Source: Bradyrhizobium sp. KBS0727 (GTDB lineage Bacteria > Pseudomonadota > Alphaproteobacteria > Rhizobiales > Xanthobacteraceae). Taken from it: a stretch of DNA of 64,000 nucleotides. Under the pieces are notes generated by a model. The model was not told the DNA's origin. It did not search any database and saw only the letters and a program-made list of their open reading frames with translations. Every line of letters begins with the position of its first letter. The first letter of the stretch is position 1. The DNA lies in NCBI RefSeq assembly GCF_005937885.2, contig NZ_CP042176.1:3095501-3159500 (forward strand), read 5' to 3'. This document shows positions 57,627 to 64,000 of this stretch, one piece after another. A program made the translations under genes and the position numbers.

Positions 57627-58853
57627 ATGTCGGCTCTGCCACTTTCGGGCATCAAGATTCTCGACCTGACGCGCGTGCTCGCAGGGCCGCTCTCGGCGCA
57701 GATGCTGGCGGATCTCGGCGCCGAGGTGATCAAGATCGAACGGCCGGGCGGCGGCGACGACGCGCGCGCCTTCGGCCCGCCCTATCTCACCGATCCCGAA
57801 GGCAAGGCCAACAACAACAACTCGTTCTACCTGTGCGCCAACCGCGGCAAGAAATCCGTCACCGTCAATATCGCAAGCCCCGAGGGCCAGGAGATCATCC
57901 GCGAACTCGCAAAGTCCTGCGACGTGATGATGGAGAACTACAAGGTCGGCGACCTCAAGCGCTACGGGCTCGACTATGAATCGATCAAGGCCATCAACCC
58001 CGGCATCATCTATTGCTCGGTGACCGGCTTCGGCCAGACCGGACCCTATGCGCCGCGCGCGGGTTACGACGCGATCTTGCAGGCGATGGGCGGGCTGATG
58101 AGTGTCACCGGCCATCTCGACGGTGAGCCCGGCGCCGGCCCGATGAAGGTCGGCCCTTCCATCGTCGACTACATGACCGGTATGAACTCATCGATCGGCA
58201 TTCTGTCGGCGCTCTATCATCGCGATGCCCGCGGCGGCGAGGGGCAGCATGTCGACGTTTGCCTGTTCGACACCGTGATCGCCTCGCTGTCGCATTATGT
58301 GCAGATCTTTCTCGTCAACGGCCAGACCCCGCCGCGGCGCGGCACCTGGGGCAATGGCGGCATGCCGGCCGGCGTGTTCCGCTGCACCGATGGCGAACTG
58401 ATGCTGGTGGTCGGCAACGACGGCCAATTCGCGCGCACCTGCGCCGTGCTCGGCGCAACCGAACTCGCGACCGATCCGCGCTTCGTCAAGAACAACGACC
58501 GCGTCGTGCACGGCAAGGAGATCATGGCGATCTTCGCCGGATTGTTCCTGAAGAAGCCCGTGGCCTATTGGCTGGACGAACTGGAGAAGGCCGGTGTGCC
58601 CTCCGGTCCGATCAACGATTTCGCGCAGGTGTTCGACGATCCGCACGTGCAGTCGCGCGGCATGAAGATCAAGGTCAACCATCCCTTCGAACCGGAGCTG
58701 GCGCTGGTCCGCAATCCCCTGACGTTCTCGGGTACGCCGATCAAGGATTATCGCGCGCCGCCGCTGTTAGGGGCCGACACCAGTGACGTGCTGGCGACGA
58801 TCGGTTATGATGAGGCGAAGGTCGAGGCGCTGAAGAAGCAGAAGATCGTGTAA
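57627..58853 (+). CDS. CaiB/BaiF family (class III) CoA transferase
   Basis: 408 residues. The family N-terminus is LSGIKILDLTRVLAGPLSAQMLADLGAEVIKIE. The catalytic Asp is expected around GPSIVDYMTGMNSSIGILSAL (about residue 174). Other family stretches are GYDAILQAMGGLMSVTG and WLDELEKAGVPSGPINDFAQ. It moves CoA between carboxylic acids, e.g. from succinyl-CoA to a dicarboxylic or aromatic acid. Substrate unknown. The MmgE/PrpD gene follows after 69 bp on the same strand. Confidence 0.92.
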   Translation: MSALPLSGIKILDLTRVLAGPLSAQMLADLGAEVIKIERPGGGDDARAFGPPYLTDPEGKANNNNSFYLCANRGKKSVTVNIASPEGQEIIRELAKSCDVMMENYKVGDLKRYGLDYESIKAINPGIIYCSVTGFGQTGPYAPRAGYDAILQAMGGLMSVTGHLDGEPGAGPMKVGPSIVDYMTGMNSSIGILSALYHRDARGGEGQHVDVCLFDTVIASLSHYVQIFLVNGQTPPRRGTWGNGGMPAGVFRCTDGELMLVVGNDGQFARTCAVLGATELATDPRFVKNNDRVVHGKEIMAIFAGLFLKKPVAYWLDELEKAGVPSGPINDFAQVFDDPHVQSRGMKIKVNHPFEPELALVRNPLTFSGTPIKDYRAPPLLGADTSDVLATIGYDEAKVEALKKQKIV

Positions 58854-58922
58854 GGACCTTAGCTTCACATCCGACCGGCAACCAACTGAAGGCTTCGCGA
58901 ACGCCAGCACCGGGAGAAGCCG

Positions 58923-60437
58923 ATGGAGCCCGCCGAGGACACGAGCCGGCGCAGGTCGCCGCAACGCGGGCGCCGGCGGTTTCTCAAGCAGCTCGCCGCC
59001 GGCCTTGCCGTGGGTACGCAGGTGTTTCCGGCGATCGCGGAGGAGAAGGCCGATCGCCCCGCGGCAGCGGCAACCGATCAGGTCACGCTTGCCGAAACCC
59101 TTGCGCGCTATGCCGCCGGGCTGAAATACGAGGACCTGCCTGACGATGTCGTGCGCATCGCCAAACGCACGATCCTCGACACGGTTGGCTGCGCGTTCGG
59201 CGGCTACACCGCGGGGCCGAGCCGGATTGCGCAAAAGCTCGCCGGCGACGTCAGTGCGAAGCAAAGCGCGACCGTTCTGTTCAGCGGCATCCGTACCAGT
59301 CCCGATCTTGCGGTGTTCGCCAACGGCGTGATGATCCGCTACCTCGATTTCAACGACGCCTTTGTCAGCCTGACCCATGGCGCCGGGCATCCGAGCGATA
59401 CGATTGCGGCTCTGCTGACGGCGGCCGAACTGAACGGACGCAGCGGACGGGATCTCGTCACCGCGACCGTGCTGGCCTATGAGGTGTTCTGCAAGGTGGC
59501 CGATGTCTTCGACTATCTCGGCAACGGCATCGACCATTCGACCATCACGGGCATTGCGGCGGTGGTCGGCGCCGGCAGCCTGATGGGGCTTTCGCCGGAA
59601 CAGATGGTGCAGGCCATCGGGATCACGGTCGGCGGCAACACCGCGACGCGCCAGGGCCGCTCCGGTGCGCTGTCAAACTGGAAGGCCTTTGCGGCGGCCG
59701 ATGCCTGCCGCAAGGCGATGTTTTCGGTGCAGCTAGCGCAAAACGGGATGACCGGCCCCGGCAAGGTGTTCGAGGGAAGCTACGGCTTCTTCAAGGTGAT
59801 GGGCCGCAAGCCGGTTTCGCCGCCGCAGCTCGGCGAGCCGTTCGGCATCCGCCGCTGCTTCACCAAGCGCTTTCCGCTCGGCCAGTTCTCGCAAACCGTT
59901 GCCCAGGCCGCCCTCGAAGTGCGGACATTCGCCAGCAACCCGGACGATATCCAAGACGTCAACATCCACGTCTCGCGCTCCGCGATCAAGATCATGGCTG
60001 AAGGCCCCGACAAGTGGCGGCCGCAGACGCACGAGACCGCCGATCACAGCATCCCCTATGCGGCCGGGCTCATGCTGATGTACGGCAAGATCGATCCCGA
60101 CTATTACGAGGATCCCTATCTGCACGACGCGCGCCTGCTCGACCTCGTCGGCCGCGTCAAATGCCTGCCGTCGGATGAAGCCGACCGGACCGAGAACGAA
60201 TTCAGCCTGTGCGAACTCGAACTCGTGCTCAAATCGGGGGCGCGCAAGACCGTCCGCGTCGAATATCACCGTGGCCACTTCAAGAACCCGATGACCGATG
60301 CCGAGATGGAAGAGAAGTTCCGCCTGCTGGCACAGAAACACCTCAGCGCCGATCGCATCGACAATCTGTTGCGGCTGCTGTGGGGGATCGAGAGCCTGCC
60401 GCAGGTGGGCACCCTGATCGCGGCGACGCGGGTCTGA
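58923..60437 (+). CDS. MmgE/PrpD-family protein with Tat-type signal
   Basis: 504 residues. The N-terminus contains RRRFLKQLAAGLAVGTQVFP, a twin-arginine-like signal, which is unusual for MmgE/PrpD proteins that normally act in the cytoplasm. The MmgE/PrpD domain (about 55-500) shows TILDTVGCAFGGY, LDFNDAFVSLTHGAGHPSDT and HSTITGIAAVVGAGSLMGLS. PrpD is 2-methylcitrate dehydratase; many relatives are of unknown substrate. Probably in one transcript with the CoA transferase and amine oxidase genes. Confidence 0.86.
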   Translation: MEPAEDTSRRRSPQRGRRRFLKQLAAGLAVGTQVFPAIAEEKADRPAAAATDQVTLAETLARYAAGLKYEDLPDDVVRIAKRTILDTVGCAFGGYTAGPSRIAQKLAGDVSAKQSATVLFSGIRTSPDLAVFANGVMIRYLDFNDAFVSLTHGAGHPSDTIAALLTAAELNGRSGRDLVTATVLAYEVFCKVADVFDYLGNGIDHSTITGIAAVVGAGSLMGLSPEQMVQAIGITVGGNTATRQGRSGALSNWKAFAAADACRKAMFSVQLAQNGMTGPGKVFEGSYGFFKVMGRKPVSPPQLGEPFGIRRCFTKRFPLGQFSQTVAQAALEVRTFASNPDDIQDVNIHVSRSAIKIMAEGPDKWRPQTHETADHSIPYAAGLMLMYGKIDPDYYEDPYLHDARLLDLVGRVKCLPSDEADRTENEFSLCELELVLKSGARKTVRVEYHRGHFKNPMTDAEMEEKFRLLAQKHLSADRIDNLLRLLWGIESLPQVGTLIAATRV

Positions 60438-60527
60438 TTGCCGCCGCCATCCCGCAGCTCGGTAGACTCCGGCCATAAACTTGCGCAATCTTCCCTGGCG
60501 GAATTTCCGCTTGCCGGGAGAGGGCGC

Positions 60528-62531
60528 ATGAACGCATCGGCTGTTTGGGGGAAGTACCTGCTGGTGGCCTTGTTGGGGCTTCTGCCGTTCGCGGCCTCGG
60601 CCCAGGAGGCGCGGCCCGTGCATCCGCTCGATGCGCTGACGGCGACCGAACTTCGCCAGGTGCAGGAAATTCTTGTCGCCGCCGGCAAGCTCGGGCCGAA
60701 GGCGCGCGTTCACAGCGTCGATCTCGAAGAACCCGACAAGGCTGTTGTCACGGCGTGGCGGCCGGGCATGGCCTTGCCGCGGCGCGCGGTGGCCGTGGTG
60801 AGTGAGGCCGGCAATGTGCATGAAGCGGCCGTCGACCTCGCAGCCAACCGCGTCACCTCATGGCAGGCGGTCAGCGGCGAACCGGCGCTGCTGTTCGAGG
60901 AAGTCACCGGCGCGACCGGTTTGGCACTATCGGATCCGCGCATGGTGCAGGCGCTGGCGAAGCGCGGCTTCGCGCCCGATCAGGTTTTCTGTCTGCCGCT
61001 TACTGCGGGGAATTTCGGCAACAAGGAAGACCAGGGCCGCCGCCTGATCAAGGTGCCCTGTGTCGGCAAGCCGGTTGGATCCAACTACTGGGCGCGCCCG
61101 ATCGAAGGCCTGTTCGCGACCATCGATCTCAAGACCAGAAAAGTGCTCGACGTCACCGATAGCGGTGCCGTGCCGGTGTCGGGTGACACCGGGGGCTACA
61201 AGGAAGCCGAGATTGCCGCGCGCGGCGCGTTGCGGCCGGAGTCAAAGCCCGCCGGCGTCGCCCAGCCCGGCGGCGACAATATCGCGATTGAGGACGGCCG
61301 CATCGTCTGGGACATGTGGCGCTTTCATCTGCGCGCCGACAAGCGGCCGGGGCCGGTGCTGTCGTTGGTCGAGGCGCGCGACGGCAGCCGCTGGCGTTCG
61401 GTCGCCTACCAGATGCATTTGTCCGAAGTGTTCGTGCCCTACATGGACGCGGACAAGGCCTGGTACTTCCGGACCTATATGGACAGCGGCGAATACGGTT
61501 TTGGCAACTCGCTGAGCCCGCTGCGCAAGGGGATCGACTGTCCGGCTTATGCACGCTTCTTCCCGGTCACCATGCCGCAGGACAATGGCGAGCCGATCCA
61601 GACGCCCGATGCGATCTGCGTGTTCGAACGCTCGATCGGCGATCCCGCCTGGCGGCATTTTGAAATCTTCGAGCAGTCGGCACAACGCCAGGTCCCGGCC
61701 GAGGGCCGTCCGGCGAGCGAACTCGTGGTGCGCTCGGCCTCCGAGGTCGGCAATTACGATTACCTGATCGACTATGTCTTTCACCAGGACGGCAGCATCC
61801 GCGTCGCCGTCGGCGCCACCGGTCTCGATGCCGTCAAGGGCGTGGCCAGCCAATCGATGAAGGACGCCACCGCCGCCGATGACACCAGGCAGGGCACGCT
61901 GATCGCGCCCGGCCTGGTGGCGCCGTTCCACAGCCACTACTTCAACTTCCGCCTCGATCTCGACGTCGACGGTGCCACCAACGATTTCATGCGCGAGCGG
62001 CTGGTGCAGAAATCACTGCCCAAAGGCTCGCCGCGACGCTCGATGTATGCGGTCGCGCATGAGATGCCGGCGCGGGAGCAGGAAGCCCGTACCCGCATCG
62101 AGTCCGCTTCACCGGCGCTCTATCATTTCGCCAACAACAATGTGGAGAGTGCGCTCGGTCATCACCCCGGCTACATGCTGATGCCGGAAGGCAGCTACGT
62201 GCACCCGCTGCTCGCGGCCGACGACCCGCCGGTGAAGCGCAACGACTATCTGCACTACCAGCTTTCGGTGACGCCTTATTCGCCGGCCGAGCGTTACGCC
62301 GGCGGACGCTATGCCATGATGAGCGACGGCAAGGATACGTTAGGAACCTGGACCGCGCGCAACCGGCCGATTTCAAACCGCGACATCGTCGCCTGGTACA
62401 CGGTCGGCTTTCACCACATCACGCGGATGGAGGACTGGCCGGTGATGCCGACCCACTGGTTCGGCTTCACCTTGATGCCGCACAATTTCTTCGCATCAAA
62501 TCCGGCGATGACGATCCGGGACGTGAAATAG
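60528..62531 (+). CDS. copper-containing amine oxidase (TPQ), exported
   Basis: 667 residues. Signal peptide MNASAVWGKYLLVALLGLLP ending FAASAQ-EA, so periplasmic. The catalytic base Asp319 is in YMDSGEYGFG; the TPQ precursor Tyr410 is in VGNYDYLIDY (N-Y-D). Copper ligands are His468 and His470 (HSHYFNFRLD) and His630 (GFHHITRMEDWPVMP). All cofactor residues are intact. It oxidises a primary amine to the aldehyde, with H2O2 and NH3. A GGGAGAGGGCGC ribosome site fixes the ATG; an open frame runs 30 codons further up. Confidence 0.94.
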   Translation: MNASAVWGKYLLVALLGLLPFAASAQEARPVHPLDALTATELRQVQEILVAAGKLGPKARVHSVDLEEPDKAVVTAWRPGMALPRRAVAVVSEAGNVHEAAVDLAANRVTSWQAVSGEPALLFEEVTGATGLALSDPRMVQALAKRGFAPDQVFCLPLTAGNFGNKEDQGRRLIKVPCVGKPVGSNYWARPIEGLFATIDLKTRKVLDVTDSGAVPVSGDTGGYKEAEIAARGALRPESKPAGVAQPGGDNIAIEDGRIVWDMWRFHLRADKRPGPVLSLVEARDGSRWRSVAYQMHLSEVFVPYMDADKAWYFRTYMDSGEYGFGNSLSPLRKGIDCPAYARFFPVTMPQDNGEPIQTPDAICVFERSIGDPAWRHFEIFEQSAQRQVPAEGRPASELVVRSASEVGNYDYLIDYVFHQDGSIRVAVGATGLDAVKGVASQSMKDATAADDTRQGTLIAPGLVAPFHSHYFNFRLDLDVDGATNDFMRERLVQKSLPKGSPRRSMYAVAHEMPAREQEARTRIESASPALYHFANNNVESALGHHPGYMLMPEGSYVHPLLAADDPPVKRNDYLHYQLSVTPYSPAERYAGGRYAMMSDGKDTLGTWTARNRPISNRDIVAWYTVGFHHITRMEDWPVMPTHWFGFTLMPHNFFASNPAMTIRDVK

Positions 62532-62552
62532 GGCGCGCGCGGAGCCCTATAA

Positions 62553-62747
62553 TCAACCGATAAGGCCCTGGCTGCGTTGATGGGTGCAGGTAACCAGGAA
62601 TCCCGCCGTCTTGCTGCATTGCCATTGCGGGCTCAATCCTGAATCGGAAAACGGCTTTGGACGCATCAGCCCAGCAAGGCCGGCCAGAACGATCGCGGCG
62701 GCGGCGACGATCGTGAATATCTTCCGTGACCACTGAAGTCGGATCAT
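62553..62747 (-). CDS. small membrane-anchored hypothetical protein
   Basis: 64 residues with an N-terminal hydrophobic segment (KIFTIVAAAAIVLAGLAGL, about 9-27) and a short outer part carrying WQCSKTAGFLVTCTHQRS with two Cys. GGAGG lies 8 bp before the ATG at 62747, so the upstream ATG at 62762 is less likely. Short proteins with this C-SKTAGFL-TCT motif are common in Bradyrhizobium; the function is unknown. Confidence 0.65.
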   Translation of the reverse strand: MIRLQWSRKIFTIVAAAAIVLAGLAGLMRPKPFSDSGLSPQWQCSKTAGFLVTCTHQRSQGLIG

Positions 62748-62833
62748 TGTCTCGTCCTCCATGCTCAGCGCGGGAAGACTAGGACGGTAAAGTCTTTCGA
62801 TATGTGAGATACCTCACGTTTGCGCGCGAAAGT

Positions 62834-64000
62834 TCAGCCCCTTTCCCAGAGCTGACGCACCAGCATTCCGGCGCGCTTCTCGACGGCGGCTGCCGCATCG
62901 AGCGCGAGATCCTCTCGATAGCGCCCCGCGATCAACTGCACGCCGATCGGCTTGCCCGCATGCAGCGCGACTGGCACCACGGCAGAGGGCAGGCCGAGCA
63001 CGTTGATAGCGGAAATGAAGCGCAGATCGTTCCAGAACACCTCGCGCGCGCGTTCCGGGCTGATCGCATCCTCGCGCGGGCCCGGCGTCGGCTTCACCGT
63101 CGTCGGCGCAAGCACGACCGGGTATTCCTCGAAGAACAACTGCCAGGCGCGGATATGACCGTTGCGGGCCGCTGTCGCACGCATCCAGCCGGGCAGGTCG
63201 AGCGTGTTGGCCATCGCCTTGATGCCGTTCCAGGCGATGTGGAAATCTTCCGAGGCCACCTTGAGCATCGCGGCTTCCTGCAACGTCACGGTTTCGTTGG
63301 CGATGATGTCGCACCAGGTGTGCCAGACGCCGTTGATATCGGGGACCTCAACCTCGCTGACCCGGTAGCCGGCGCGCTCGAGATGGTCGGCGGCCGTTCT
63401 CAGCGCAGCACGTACCGAAGGATCGACATCCATGTCGGCGGGCAGTTTTGCCAGCGCGACCTTGATCGGTCCTTTCGGTTTCGGGCCGGCCAAGGGCGCC
63501 GGCACCCACCACGGGTCGCGCGGATCGCGCGCGCTCATGACTTCGAGTGCGAGCCTTACGTCGCCGACGCTGCGTGCCAGCGGCCCCTGCGCCGACATCA
63601 GATGCGCGAGCATCGGCCGTTCGGCCGCGGCACTCTCGTTATAGGCGGGGATACGGCCCTGGGTCGGCTTGATGGTCGCGATCCCGTTGCAATGCGCCGG
63701 CCAGCGCAGGGAGCCGCCGATGTCGTTGCCGTGCGCGATGGTTCCGATCCCGGCCGCTACCGCAGCGCCGGCGCCGCCGGACGAGCCGCCGCAGGTGATT
63801 TCGGGATCCCACGGGTTCAGCGTCAGTCCGTGCAGCGGGTTGTCGGTGAAGCCGCGGAACGAAAATTCGGGCGTATTGGTCAGGCCGATGACGACAGCAC
63901 CGGCTTTTTTGAGATTGTGCACCACCGGCGCGTCGGAGGGCGCGATGATGCTCATTTGCGCCGGCACGCCGTTGGGGTTGGGTCGCCCCTCATAGTCGAC
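62834..64000 (-). CDS. amidase signature-family enzyme (partial, N-terminus off window)
   Basis: 388 codons are open from base 64000 to the stop at 62834. The amidase signature is visible: EITCGGSSGGAGAAVAAGIG with the nucleophilic and adjacent Ser, and GNDIGGSLRWPAHCNG with the cis-Ser. The catalytic Lys lies in the missing N-terminal part. Similar to GatA-like and indoleacetamide/aryl-acylamidase enzymes that hydrolyse small amides. C-terminus AVVPVALHAGKPIGVQLIAG is typical. Convergent with the amine oxidase gene across the small membrane protein. Confidence 0.93.
   Translation of the reverse strand, partial: VDYEGRPNPNGVPAQMSIIAPSDAPVVHNLKKAGAVVIGLTNTPEFSFRGFTDNPLHGLTLNPWDPEITCGGSSGGAGAAVAAGIGTIAHGNDIGGSLRWPAHCNGIATIKPTQGRIPAYNESAAAERPMLAHLMSAQGPLARSVGDVRLALEVMSARDPRDPWWVPAPLAGPKPKGPIKVALAKLPADMDVDPSVRAALRTAADHLERAGYRVSEVEVPDINGVWHTWCDIIANETVTLQEAAMLKVASEDFHIAWNGIKAMANTLDLPGWMRATAARNGHIRAWQLFFEEYPVVLAPTTVKPTPGPREDAISPERAREVFWNDLRFISAINVLGLPSAVVPVALHAGKPIGVQLIAGRYREDLALDAAAAVEKRAGMLVRQLWERG

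Overview
This 64 kb window is GC-rich chromosomal DNA from an alphaproteobacterium, most likely Bradyrhizobium or a close relative in the Nitrobacteraceae. The evidence is the cbbR-cbbFPTALSX Calvin-cycle operon with red-type (form IC) RuBisCO, the order ppx-rlmE ... guaB ... RsmB-type methyltransferase ... guaA, a DUF3551 protein, and palindromic intergenic repeats of the kind common in that genus. The genus is an inference from gene content and repeats, not from a database comparison.

Layout. 1-8.8 kb: a LysR regulator (cut by the window start) faces a valine/branched-chain acyl-CoA operon (mmsA, isobutyryl-CoA dehydrogenase type, 3-hydroxyisobutyryl-CoA hydrolase type, mmsB), followed by an acyl-CoA synthetase, a MaoC hydratase and an MFE-2-like SDR. 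8.9-18 kb: flavoprotein, D-threonine-aldolase-like PLP enzyme, ABC-F ATPase, UPF0178 protein, hotdog protein, 2-hydroxychromene-2-carboxylate isomerase-like protein and an orphan molybdenum hydroxylase large subunit. 18-34.2 kb: housekeeping core (Ppx/GppA, RlmE, GuaB, RsmB-type methyltransferase, GuaA) mixed with transport, redox, hydrolase and signalling genes, including a receiver-EAL protein degenerate in both domains. 34.2-42.5 kb: an accessory region of LysR, SDR, SRPBCC, NmrA and DoxX genes. It holds a partial tandem duplication with two broken gene copies, a 130-bp direct repeat, the 3' half of a tRNA-Gly gene (an attachment-site relic) and a relic of a cbbR 3' end. 42.5-45.8 kb: a 1,077-residue SAM-cyclase-ATPase-TPR protein. 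45.9-55 kb: the cbb cluster. 55-64 kb: DUF3551 protein, fatty acid desaturase, CoA transferase, MmgE/PrpD protein, periplasmic copper amine oxidase and an amidase (cut by the window end).

How it fits together. The organism looks like a versatile soil heterotroph that degrades branched-chain amino acids, acyl-CoAs and amines and can also fix CO2. CbbR is transcribed divergently from the cbb operon, with a short AT-rich operator region between them. The most unusual part is the junction between guaA and cbbR. It is a mosaic of duplicated and decayed pieces that records several insertion and deletion events, and it places a multidomain cyclase directly next to the CO2-fixation regulon. No transposase, integrase, CRISPR array or complete tRNA gene was seen.
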